Below, in pieces: positions 52,990-63,639 of a stretch of 64,000 nt of DNA. The stretch covers positions 115,585,792 through 115,649,791 of the forward strand of contig NC_072892.1 in the NCBI RefSeq assembly GCF_027943255.1, in the 5' to 3' direction. The notes beneath the pieces are model-generated. The model did not search any database. It was not told the origin of the DNA and saw nothing but the letters and a program-made list of their open reading frames with translations. The position numbers were made by a program, and so were the translations under genes. The stretch comes from Anastrepha obliqua (lineage: Eukaryota > Arthropoda > Insecta > Diptera > Tephritidae). Each line of letters opens with the position of its first letter. The first letter of the stretch is position 1.

Positions 52990-53527
52990 ACCAAAGAATT
53001 ATTTGAAACTTCTGGACCTCTGCGTGCGAAAATTTTTTTTGTAGCACTTTTTAGCAAACACTGCTTCCAAAAGCTTAATTTTTCTTACAAAATCAGCGCT
53101 CAATCAATGTCCCCTTGGAAACCGTGTCGACTTCTGTAAACGAAGGCTCCTTGGACACATATTCCCTTAAGTTGAGTTTCCAGATGATATAGCCGGCAGT
53201 ATTTGGACACAGTGGACCCGCTCGGTAAGGAAAAACTTGCGCTTTATACGCCTTAGGTCCGTAAGTAATATCGTCTCTTGTACATTGATACCTTTTCACA
53301 TCATTCTCTAATTTTCTGACTTGCCCTTCTGTGAAAATTGAGCTAACTTTGTATTTAAATTTCTCCAATTCCACGACTCGAGCATGGCACCTGGCCAACT
53401 CTTTTTCAAGAGCTGCAATCGGACAATCAAAGTTCATTCTAAGTTTTTTACCCACGGTTTTTAATGGGTACAATTTTTTGTGGAAGTAAGAAACTGCTTG
53501 ATTACAGAACCTTTTTTGTTGAATCAT
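52990..53527 (-). mobile_element. P-element-like (THAP-type) transposase remnant with N- and C-terminal parts joined
   Basis: The minus ORF from 53527 reads a coiled-coil/HTH segment (AALEKELARCHARVVELEKF, then SSIFTEGQVRKLEN and RDDITYGPKAYK). This matches the P-element region after the THAP finger (IFTDTQIRIL, DDIS, AGPRAY). It passes directly into NTAGYIIWKLNLREYVSKEP and FTEVDTVSKGTLIE, which match the P-element C-terminus (AGYVIKKLR, FTYVDEVSHGGLI). The whole catalytic/GTP-binding centre is missing. A stop follows, and decayed sequence continues towards 52990. Confidence 0.7.
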
Positions 53528-53705
53528 GCATTTTTCCTTCAGTATTTAGGCGAGTTTGATTTTATATGTAAAAATCCCGAAAGATCACATAAGCGATGAC
53601 TATTTCGAGTTTCCTCGTAGATACTCCAGATCAGATGAAATCTCTCCTCCGGATTTTTTTTTATCATGATGCACGGACTTTGGCTGATCATTTACCTACA
53701 TATTA

Positions 53706-54031
53706 CGGCGGCCACCGTAGCCGTATGGGTTAGTGCGTGACTACTATTCGGAATTCAGAGAGAATGTAGGTTCAAGTCTCGGTGAAACATCAAAAGAAGA
53801 AAAAGTTTTTCTAATAGCGGTCGCCCCTCGCCAGGTAATGGCAAACCTGCGAGTGTATTTCTGCCATGAAAAAGCTACTCATCAAAAATATCTGCCGTTC
53901 GGAGTCGACTTGAAACTGTAGGTCTCTCCATTTGTAGAACAACAACAATACGCACGCCACAATCAGCAGGAGGAGCTCGGCCAAACACCCAAAGAAGGTG
54001 TATGCGCCAATTATATATATATATATATATA
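53706..54031 (+). repeat. tRNA-derived SINE, full length (copy J)
   Basis: A complete plus-strand copy. The head GGCGGCCACCGTAGCCGTAT leads to the B box GGTTCAAGTCTCGG and AATAGCGGTCGCCCCTCGCC. The body contains TCTGCCATGAAAAAGCTACT, and the 3' end is GGAGGAGCTCGGCCAAACAC with an (AT)n tail at 54011-54031. Confidence 0.92.
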
Positions 54032-55134
54032 GATGACTAAATTTTGGTGCCGAGCAACAAATATTCGATTCCATGAAAAGGATTTTCAAATGATGCACTA
54101 ACTTTTAAAATATGAAACGTTGACGTCCATACATTGTTCAACGCTTTAATCCACTACGACGCTTTGCCGTATGCCACTAATCAATTCAAAACCAATTTTG
54201 TATGGATGTTCCTTTAACTTAAACCACTTAAGTTTAAGAAATTTTGCGTGCCCCCTTTGACCCATTCTTTTTATATATGAAGATCGCAAAAATCTTTGAA
54301 AATAATTTCCTGATCCAGTAATTTATGTTACGTATACGCAATGTATTCACATTTTAAACCAAGGCTTCGTGGAAGCGCAAAAACATTAAGATAAAGAATC
54401 AAATGTCTCCGCTCAATTACTGTTCTAAAAACAAACAAAAACCGAAATACGTACACAGACCAGCCACAAAACAGCTCCCTTGAGTGCCATAGATCTATAA
54501 AGGAAACAATGCTCTGCCACGACAATCAGACTAACTTGGCTGGACGGCTGCCTATTGCGCTGTCATGCCTGAGACGCCTGATTGCTTTTGAAATTAGTGT
54601 GGTATGCAGAAAGTGGTATTCTAGTTGTTAAGCCATTAATGTCCTATTGTATACACATATATGTGCACTTGTGTGTACTTGCAAGCTTATGTACAAGTAA
54701 TTAAGATGGCCGGTGAAAAGCGTCAGACACAAATAAATGCATAGTATAAACAAAGCACACATAAGTTTGTATATGTTTTTTGTAGATATCCTTATAGTCG
54801 AATATAATTAAATATGCATGGATGTGCATTTGGTACAAAACAATTATGAAAAGAATGCACTATAAAAGACAAAAAGGAAACTGTATATGCAGGCAGTTGG
54901 TCAAATACAATGTAAATCTACGTGCTCGTATCGTATATGTGGCATAAATATTATATTATATAAGATGAGCAGAGGAAACAAGTGAATTTTTCAACGAAAA
55001 TGAAGAAGTAAGCGATAAAGAAATGATGAACTGATTTTGTATGGTATGGTACTGACTACAAAATGTCCTGAACTAGATTTTATTTTATTTTTCGTTAAGG
55101 TGAATAAGCGTGCTGTATATACGGCTCTCAAGTT
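54032..55134. other. Spacer
   Basis: Non-coding with scattered ATGTATAT tracts. Nothing specific is seen. Confidence 0.3.
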
Positions 55135-55745
55135 ACAATGCTTACAAATCTTTCGAAAATGGAGAAGTTAAGTACCATACACCTCGTGTTATACATTGGA
55201 TATAGGTATACTTGTGTAGTTAGCCCCATCTTAATATATAGAATATTTGTATGGTGCCCATCTGCTCAAAAGCCGAGTTACGCCAAAAGCAAGAGTAAGG
55301 TCCAAAGAACAGCTTTTTATGCATCTCTGGCACTTTAAGGACTACCCTAAACAAAGCGCTGGAAGTGCTAATCAACTTGCTTGCACTAAATCTTGTAGGG
55401 AAGCACGTGGCCGCGCCTCGGCACTTAGACTTTTAAGTCTAGCGCTATGGAAATACCGGTTGTTTGACCACGCCCCTATTTTGCACACTATAAATACTCA
55501 CAAACAAGAAATAAACTTTTTTATTCCTAGACTCACCTTCGATAAACTTTTCAAGACGAGCATACCGTCAAGAAGAGAGTGGCAAAGACCAAGGGCATGG
55601 AGAAGGGGGCGAATTATATTTCTATGCAGATGGTTCCAAGCTAGACGATAAGGATGGCTACCGAGTATTTTCGAAGGAATTAGGACTTCAACTATCTGTT
55701 GGACAGACAGCAGCGTCTATCGGGCAGAAGTTCTAAGTTCGAAGT
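55135..55745 (+). mobile_element. R1/Loa-like LINE fragment (RT C-terminus into RNase H)
   Basis: In shifted plus-strand frames the sequence gives PILIYRIFVWCPSAQKPSYA, VQRTAFYAS, ARGRASALRLLSLALWKYR, IPRLTFDKLFKTSIPSRREW and an RNase H start (NYISMQMVPS / FYADGSKLDD-like, then VFSKELGLQLSV). It ends about where the fragment at 21190-21995 begins in the same protein. Multiple frameshifts make it a pseudogene. Confidence 0.78.
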
Positions 55746-55834
55746 CCTAGTGAGGAATGAGTTTGTATGCGACTGTCATTTGGTTCAATGCTTACAGGGG
55801 ACATGAAGCAGCAAATGATAAAGAAACATTTTGT

Positions 55835-56345
55835 TAACCCTTTAGCAGCTCAATTTCATTTTTGAGCTCATACAAAGTGAGATTACAAAATTAAAAGAGG
55901 CGAAGATTTTTATGCTTACTTCTTATTAGCAAAAGTTTATTTTTGAGGTTATTTTGGTGCTAGAACACTAAAAATGTGATCTAATTTTAATTGAATATAA
56001 TTGTTTTTTTTCCACAAGTTTTTGGTTGAATATTTTTAAGCTTTTTAGTTTTGAGCCTTTAATTTCTGATATGGGTTGTTTTGGTGCTGGAAACCCAAAA
56101 ATGAGGTCCAATTTTAGTAGCCGTAATTAGTTTTTTCACTATTCCTTAATCAAAAACTTTTATTTCTTACCTTTCTGGTAGCACAAATTCCTTTTCGAAC
56201 CTTAACGCTTTGGTAGCTCAAATATATTTTTGAGCTGATAACTTCTGGTATAGGTAATTGGTGCTGGAAACTCAAATTTAATTGCTGTAATTGAATTTTT
56301 CAAATTTCAATAATTTTTTTTCGAGGTTATTTTGGTGCTATCGAT
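55835..56345. repeat. Degenerate tandem repeat (satellite-like)
   Basis: The phrase GGTTATTTTGGTGCT followed by A/GAA-ACC/CAAAAATG recurs at about 55950, 56076 and 56258, with a last partial at 56327. AGCTCAA...TTTTTGAGCT recurs at 55847 and 56216. Spacing is irregular (126-184 bp), so these are old diverged units. Confidence 0.5.
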
Positions 56346-57956
56346 CGTACATCGAAGTAGCACATGCAGCTTTGGAGACAAGTATAGAAAGTACGTTTGA
56401 GATAACTGATATGATAGAGTGAAGCAATTAAAATACCGTAATATAGGAATCTAAGAAGAATAGGTATAAAATATTTTTCTATATCTTTTCTCTATGAGAT
56501 AATTTTGTTGTACGTTTTAATTGCTCCGCCTTTGCGTTTGTTTTCCACATTTAATTGAGGACGAATTCAAATATTTTAGTTCTCTCCAATTTGAGATAAA
56601 CGGGGTTGGTACATGGTACATTAATACGAATACTCTTAAAAGACTGATGAACAAATGGTTCTCTTGCATGTTGCACAAATACAAGAGTACTTGAAAGTTA
56701 GCAAGAGCGCTTGTTCTCTTTTTGTAGCGGCACATGCGCTCTTAACAGCCACACACATGTGAAGTGTCAGAGTTATTTACACCGTTCATAACATGCCTGG
56801 TTTTCATTCACTTTTTACTCGCTATTACCATTGCGCTCTATCCTTTTTCGATGGTTTCCTTTCGCCTCATGCAAAGTTGTTATTTATCTACTTTATTAGG
56901 GCTATTGTGTGTGTGTGTGCTTTTAGCTGGTAGTGTATGCACATCTCCCCTTGCTAGCGGCCTCCTCTTCACCCGTAATTGCTTAAAAGTATGGAACTGA
57001 TTTTTGGCAGCCTGCTGTGCGTATACGAGTGTGTGTGTACGCGTGGATAAAGCGCGATTGGAAAATTGTGGTACTTTGTGTTATTCCTTGATTCAAATCG
57101 CTCTGATAAGAAATGAACAGAACTGCTTCAACCTCTTCTTCATACATACTTACATATATGCATACATACATATACAAATATGAATACACAACAATCACTT
57201 TGAGAAGTTAGGAATTATGCCGATTACTGTGGGGAACGATACGATGCACGTGTGTGAGTAACAAGGAGGTTTGTTTTGCCGATGTGATAGTCCGATTTAG
57301 TGCCCTTTAGAGCTGTTCAAATTTGCTTCCTCTTCAGTTCATCGGGCTGCCATCATAGAGTTGCTGTTGTCATAGCTCGCCCATCTTCGGCATATCCGCG
57401 CTTGACATGCTAACACAACCAACCCAAGTGCTATCGAAAGTGGCATCGCAAGTGGTGGCAAATGACAGCCATGTCACAGTATAAGTGGTGACCGAGGCCA
57501 AAACATACGCAGCTTAGAGGTTGCACAACAGATGAGGAGGCATGACTTTACAATTGGCTTGTAACGATAATTTGCGATATTTTATGTACATATGTGTGTG
57601 TGCGTGAGCAAATATTGCGACGCGATTTTATGCGCTGTTATCATTTATGGTTGCATCCCCTCGGAGGTGTTAGGAATTTTTGGATGGTTGTGTGTTAGCG
57701 TTGGTACCAGCTGCTTTCACTGCTACATGTTTCATTAAAGTTATTGGCTGTTGTTTTTTTTTTGTTGGTTGCTAACAATTTGTGCCGATTGTTGTTATAC
57801 TGCCTTTTTCTACGGTGTGATTTTAACTTTGGGCTCTTATTCTTACATATCGTTGATAATAAAAATAGGGTATTTGTATGAATACCATACAGAGTTTTTA
57901 GTTGATGGAATACTGTTCACACACTACTGATGCAAGGTCTTTCAAGCGCGAGTTGC
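56346..57956. other. Unannotated stretch
   Basis: Contains GT-rich microsatellites (near 56905 and 57030) and TATGTATG-type tracts. ORFs are short. Nothing is supported as a gene. Confidence 0.3.
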
Positions 57957-57957
57957 G

Positions 57958-58060
57958 TTTTGACGTGATAACGTCTTATAATTCGATTTAACAGGCTGCA
58001 CGCACGGAAAAATGTGTCGTTACCTTGCTCATTAGTGTTACCTTGCTCATTTGTCGTTAC
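57958..58060 (+). repeat. Direct repeat copy of the 58331 element 5' end
   Basis: TGACGTGATAACGTCTTATA begins here and recurs at 58336. It is followed in both places by GGCTGCACGCAC and a TCGTTACCTTGCT motif. The phrase TTACCTTGCTCATT is then repeated about three times up to 58070. Confidence 0.7.
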
Positions 58061-58331
58061 CTTGCTCATTGCCGTCACCTTAAATGAACTGCAAGCGAAA
58101 GCGCGGAACAAACGACAAAGCAAACGAACGGCAACGTTCGACATCTTGCTGTCTCCTACTTAAGTGAGCGTATATATGTATGTATATGCGCATATGTACA
58201 TATATAAATTCACGTATTTGTATTTGCATATGTTCTTATTGATTAATATTAATTTGATTTACTTGAAGAATTTAAAATAAAACCAAGTTTGTTAATAATA
58301 CCTGTTGTTTTAATGTTATTATATTATTATT

Positions 58332-58717
58332 TTTTGACGTGATAACGTCTTATAATTCTATGTAGCCGGCTGCACGCACCAAAAAATGAGTCGTTATCTT
58401 GCTTATGCGTCGTTACCTTGCTTGAACAGCATGTTATGTTATGTTATGTTATGTTATGTTATGTTATGTTATGTTATGTTATGTTATGTTATGTTATGTT
58501 ATGTTATGTTATGTTATGTTATGTTATGTTATGTTATGTTATGTTATGTTATGTTATGTTATGTTATGTTATGTTATGTTAAAGTATATTATGTTATGTT
58601 AATGTTAACTCATTCTCTATATCCATACAAAATATCTATCAAACAAATAAAATTAAAATTTTCTTTTGAAAAATGCAACCATTCAATCAGTATTTTCTTA
58701 TGACGTTATCACGTTAA
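58332..58717. mobile_element. Candidate short DNA element with inverted ends and an internal pentanucleotide array
   Basis: The left end TTTTGACGTGATAACGTCTT and the right end (58698-58717) TTATGACGTTATCACGTTAA are inverted versions of each other around ACGTGATAACGT. The interior consists largely of the (ATGTT)30 array. No coding function: the ORF across it merely reads the repeat. Confidence 0.5.
58431..58580 (+). repeat. (ATGTT)30 pentanucleotide microsatellite
   Basis: There are 150 bp of perfect ATGTT repeats, then two further copies at 58591-58600 after an AAAGTATATT interruption. The array has no internal mismatch, so it is young or still expanding. Confidence 0.97.
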
Positions 58718-59374
58718 ACTATCGTCAGTAAACCGACTTTACAGACAACCTCTTTTTTAACAGTAATTTGTTTTCACGGACGTTAAGCAAAAAATCTACA
58801 GTTTTCTGAAATGAGTTCGAAAAACAATTTGAATTCGGTGCACTAATGGTGGATCTGTCAAAATTTGACATTTTGGTGAGATTGTGAATATATGCGGACG
58901 TTATAAGCATCCAGCAAAGCACGACATAAAAAGCTAATAAAAAAATTTAAATCAGCTGACTCTTTGTAAGACCCAGTGCGTGTTCGTTTTGACCACACAA
59001 CTGAAAATATCATTGCTACAAGGGGGAAGCATGGATCGTTTGCTCGTCCAATGTTTGCATTCTGCCACTAAATCAAACTTATCGGCTTGCAATTGAGTGA
59101 AACCAATTGCAAGTGATAGTTTTAAGTGCCCACAGAACCAGGCTAATGATTTTTTCATGTTTAGCTCAAATAATGAAGATATCGTTAATTTAAGCCTTCT
59201 TCTTCTTTCGATCCCCAATACGGTTTTAGGTTTACTTTTTTATTAGTTCTACGTTAGGTGACGTTGTAGACCAATTTTGATGAATTTTATTACATTTCCC
59301 AACCCAGCTCCATCTTACTAACCAGAAATGAAAATATATATTTGACAGTCATATTAAATTTATGTATGTAAGTA
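58718..59374. other. Spacer
   Basis: A short 88-codon minus ORF (58952-59218) is not recognised. Nothing else is seen. Confidence 0.3.
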
Positions 59375-60481
59375 TTGGGTTGGCAACTAAGTAAGTGCGG
59401 ATTTTTTTTAGAAAATCAAAGACAATTTTTTCATGGAACTAAATAACTTTATTCTGTAATGTAAATACTACCCTTTTACCATCTTTCAGGCAGCCTTATA
59501 ATCCCAAGTTCATAAAACTTCTGGTTTTTATTAGCAAAAAACTAAATCAAGTACGGTTTGACATCCTCATCATTATTGAAATTTTTACCATTCAAGGAGC
59601 TTTGTAAAGAACCAAACAAAAAGTAATAATAATTTTCGCCGAGTGGCCAAACATGTGTGTGGTCTTGCATTGTCATGATGGAATACAATACTTTTTCAAT
59701 TTGTCGATCCGGGCCGCTTTTCTTCTACTGCATTGTTTAATTTCGTTCGTTGTTAAATATGGGCATCAGAACTCATCGTTCGGTTGGGTGGTAAGAGTTC
59801 AAAGTAGACAATTTCTTTGTAATCCCACCAAACTGATAACAAAACCTTCTTTTGATGAATATCAGCTTTTGTTTTGAGTTGGTTCACCTGACTTGCTCCA
59901 CGATCTTTTCCGCTTGATATTATTGTAAACAACCCATTTTTCATCGCTAGTTTCAGTCGTTTTAAAAATGGATCATTTTCATTACGATTCTTTAACAAAT
60001 CGCAGCTGCGTTAAATGCGTTTCTTCCAGTTCGTGAGGAACCCATGCATCGAATTTTGGAACATAGCCAAGTTGTTTTAAGTGATTTTCAATGTATGTGT
60101 GTGATATTGCTTTGATTAGCGCGTCATCAACTTCAACTGGACGACCAGAGCGTTTTTCATCTTTGAGTGAAAAATCAACAGAACGAAATTTGGCAAACCA
60201 ATTTTGACACTGCCGTTCTTTTAAGGTTTCGTCACCATAAACAGCACATAACTTTTTATGAGCTTGCGATGCAGTTTCCCTTTGGGGAAATAAAAAAGCA
60301 AAATATGGCGAAAATGTTCTATTTGATTTTCGATCAAACAACTTTTTTTGATGATTGACAGCTGAAATGCCAACTATCAAATAACAAAATGTGTTTTACA
60401 TTTGTAGTACGTCTGCAAACTTAAAAATTCAACTGAAGCCATCTATGAGTGAAATCCGTAATTACTTAGTTGCCAACCCAA
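59375..60481 (-). mobile_element. Mariner transposon (third subfamily), intact ends, internally deleted
   Basis: Terminal repeats TTGGGTTGGCAACTAAGTAA (59375) and its inverse at 60481 match over about 28 bp with two or three differences. TA flanks both (59373-59374, 60482-60483). Length is 1107 bp. On the minus strand the transposase reads FPQRETASQAHKKLCAVYGD, CQNWFAKFRSVDFSLKDE, WVPHELEETHLTQ, SDEKWVVYNNIKRKRSWSK (first Asp), LLSVWWDYKEIVYFELLPPN and FHHDNARPHTCLATR (second Asp). The segment that should hold the third Asp (YSPDLAPSD type) is deleted after RRKLL, and the sequence resumes at SLNGKNFNNDEDV-like text. Frameshifts are also present. Confidence 0.92.
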
Positions 60482-60483
60482 TA

Positions 60484-61064
60484 GATAAATTTTTCATACA
60501 TATTTGTGTTTTATTTTCTTTCAGACAAAATAAAAAATGTTTGCAAACAAGGTGCTGACTTTTCTCGAGCTATAAAGGAAATGGATAAAAACTAAACGAA
60601 TTACTAAACAAGTAAGTGCATATGCATGTATTATTGTAAAGGGTGTTTTTTTGCACGCGGAGAACTTAGAGAAGTTGGCTACACTGTTTTCTTGTTTCGA
60701 GATTTTTATTATTTTTATGAGGGAATTTAGCACTGCACCAGAAAGATATATGTGCCCCCTTCGTGGGTTCTGAGTATTTCTCTGAGACCAACTTCCTTAA
60801 TAAATTTTAGTATTACACCTATTTTGTTGAGTTTCAGTTCCTGCTCAGGGAAAATATTTTTACCCAGCTGTTTATGTCACTAATGCATTAGTGCTGGCCA
60901 AGATGCCAGCACTTACTCGGCACTTGCATCTCCTCTCTATAGAACCTGCAATTTCGACTGAAGTATATTCCTAGGTTAGTAGAATAAGGATTCAATCTAC
61001 AAGGGTCTGTTAAAATTACTGCGATGATTCTTAAATTATTCCCATTTAATTCCTTTGAATCGGT
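60484..61064. other. Spacer
   Basis: I see nothing that I can support here. Confidence 0.3.
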
Positions 61065-62270
61065 TTAGGTTAAAACTTCTTCTTCTTGATTGGCGCGATA
61101 ACAGCTTATGCGATTTTGGCTCAAAATCATAAGTGATTGGCGCGAGTGCGCCCACTGTTTGTTTGATGATAGGAGGTACTTCGTTTCCAGGAGGTACTCG
61201 TTCACCACCAGACTCGTTCGCTTTGCTTCTTTATCCAGTTTTGAAAAGGCAGAACTAGCGGTACGGTTGTTACGGCCGATGATGCCAATATCATCGGCAT
61301 ACGCCAACAATTGTACGCTCTTATAAAAAAATTTTCCTGAGCGATTAAGTTCTGCGGCTCGTACGATCCTTTCCAACATCAGGTTAAAGAAGTCACACGA
61401 CAGCGAGTCACTCTGCTCGGAGAGGTCTTTCCCTTAGTTTTGCAGGGGTACCAAATTCAGACATCGTGGCGTATTGGTATCTCCTTGCTCTTGTGCTGTC
61501 GAATGCAGCTTTAAAATCGACAAAAAGACGAAGTGTGTGTTGATTCTCCTTTTATGGGTCTTGTCCAAGACTAGGCGTATTGTGTAGATTTTCCAGGTCT
61601 AAAACGACACTAATAAGATCCAATCAGTTGATTGATGGTGGTCTTTGACCTTTCACCTAATACGCTCGCTAGAATCTTATCAGACAATCATCGGCAGGCT
61701 TGCTTTCCTCCGAGAATATTTTTCAAACGAGCTGATGCATGCACCTTACCAGCTCCTTGCCACCATGTTTGAATAATTCAACTGGCAGTCCGTCGGCTGT
61801 TGCGGCTTTGTTATTATTTAGCCTCGTTAGCGGTTTCTCACCCTATCATGGTCACGCAGCGGAACGAAAGGCCCATCGTCAACGATTGGGGTATAGGGAT
61901 TTTCACATGCTCGCAGTTGTAGAACTTTCGGGCGTTTTTCTTTTTGGCCATCATCATAAGCTTTTCACGCTCATGTATTTCGGCCTATTGTTTCTTCCTT
62001 CTGATAATACGCCTCTCTTCCTTTTCCAGCTCCCACATGGTTCACGTTGTGCCCAATCGCAGCGTGGCCCTATAGGTAGCATCCTTTCTTTGCGTGGGAG
62101 CACCACCTTCCTCCACCTCCACCTGCTTCCTCGGGCTCTCCGAAATCCAATTTCTACTTCGGCGTCGGTAAAGTTACAACTACCTATCTATAGTTTAATG
62201 GCGATGAACCCTCACTATTGGCCCAGTGTGATTTTCTCTCCCTTTACCCTATTTCCTGAATAAGGAAGGA
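61065..62270 (-). mobile_element. Non-LTR retrotransposon pseudogene (linker plus reverse transcriptase)
   Basis: Minus-strand pieces in order are: the linker (KDATYRATLRL, MWELEKEERRIIRRKK); NKAATADGLPVELFKHGGKE then LVRCMHQL; LFVDFKAAFDSTRARRYQYA (RT motif A) with MSEFGTPAKL; LSCDFFNLMLERIVRAAELN; and VQLLAYADDIGIIGRNNRTA (catalytic YADD box intact), ending near LETKYLLSSNKQ. Deletions and frameshifts separate the pieces. The element belongs to the same broad group as the C-terminal fragment at 31109-31330. Confidence 0.85.
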
Positions 62271-62439
62271 GACGTAACCCTTTCCTAGGCGCTTTCCTGG
62301 CTAATTCATCTGCCATTTGGTTCCCAATAGTTCTTATAAGATATTCAGCTTGTAGTTGCGTTCAAGATCAAAATGAGCGCAACTTTCTATTGCTAGAGCA
62401 ACGGTTGCAAATTGCTTGAATTTTTTTTTGAAAAAAAAA

Positions 62440-62785
62440 AACATGGCTGAATCCGCATTGATAATCCACGAGCCCTTATTGAAACACCATTACTTTCAGA
62501 AAAAGTGCCTGATCGGTGGAAGCACTGGCCACTTGGTTCGTGTGATTCGATTTCTTTAGATTACTTTCTCTGGGTATATGTAAAGTAGCATGCCTTGGCG
62601 TACAAAACAGAAGTAATTGAGAATTTAAAGACTAACATTTGATACCCTAATTGGGTAATATAACCGGATTTACTGCAAAGATTGTATGAAAATTGGACCT
62701 AGAAAATACGCCATGTATGCACCGGTGGCATGCTCGAGGTCACATTGAAACATTAATACAATAAAATTATTTATCAAATGAAGCC
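62440..62785 (+). mobile_element. DDE transposase C-terminal fragment (Tc1/mariner-like)
   Basis: The plus strand reads WKHWPLGSCDSISLDYFLWV, then EVIENLKTNI, PDLLQRLYENW and GGMLEV. This order matches the W-P-RS-DL-P-DYFLWGYVK, TIE-LK-NI and GGH segments at the end of insect DDE transposases that carry a DUF4817-type HTH. Stops interrupt it. Confidence 0.65.
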
Positions 62786-63639
62786 GAATTTAAAAATATT
62801 GAAATAATTTGTCTGTGCTTTATTCCAACTTGCTTTTTCCTCTCTAAAAAAAAATACCCCTTATATGATAGTAAGAAATAAGCAAATTATATGCTCCTAT
62901 TACAATCTACCATCGATTTCAGCACATGAGCACATTGAAATATTCCTCAATACACTATTTCCTTTTCAATGCAGTGCCGTTCATTAAGGCCCAATATACT
63001 TTGCTCTAACACACCAGCTAACGATATTATTGACAATGAACTGCATATCCTTTGTATGATGGCAATGATGTCAGGCAACACAATTTGCTTTGAAATTTAA
63101 CTATACGTATATTTTTCACGCTCGGCTATACTTTCGATGTTGCACAACCATGTTAATTTGAAAAGAAGATAGGTATGGAAAAAAACAAAAAATAGACGAA
63201 ATTCCAAAAAGCAAGTCAGCATTCTGCGATGCGCTTTGACTTTCGTTACGCTTTAAGTTCGAGAAGTTGAAGTAGTCGATAATTCAATTTTTCCTATTAT
63301 TTTGAAATGAAAGGAGGAAAGTATGTAGATTGTATCGTTTAAAAAATTTTGCAGTGCGAATGGAAATAATTTTAACCGTTTTTTTTAAAGACTAATAATA
63401 TTTTTTTAACGGCATAACCTAAAATAACAAGTGAGGGACTGTTGCTGCTTATGGATCTAATACAAAGTTGCATGCCGCACTAAAGCGGTAATTCCAATAT
63501 TTTTAATCTGGTAATATGGACGTCGAAAATGAGGTATGCCCTGATAGGCCAATCATCGTATATGCCAATAAAATTAATGAAATTGTGGACTTGGACCATC
63601 AGGTATGCATTTAATTTATTGCGCAAGAACTGATGATTG
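62786..63639. other. Spacer with one possible small exon
   Basis: ATG at 63517 opens MDVENEVCPDRPIIVYANKI and reaches a GT (AGGTATGC, 63602) that could be a donor. This is unsupported by any homology. Otherwise AT-rich. Confidence 0.2.

Noticed and set aside
58386..58703. 105-codon ORF with a repeated MLCYV protein
   Set aside because: It is the translation of the ATGTT microsatellite and has no biological meaning as a protein.
61739..62263. 174-codon plus-strand ORF
   Set aside because: It is the antisense of a LINE linker and reverse transcriptase that is clearly readable on the minus strand.
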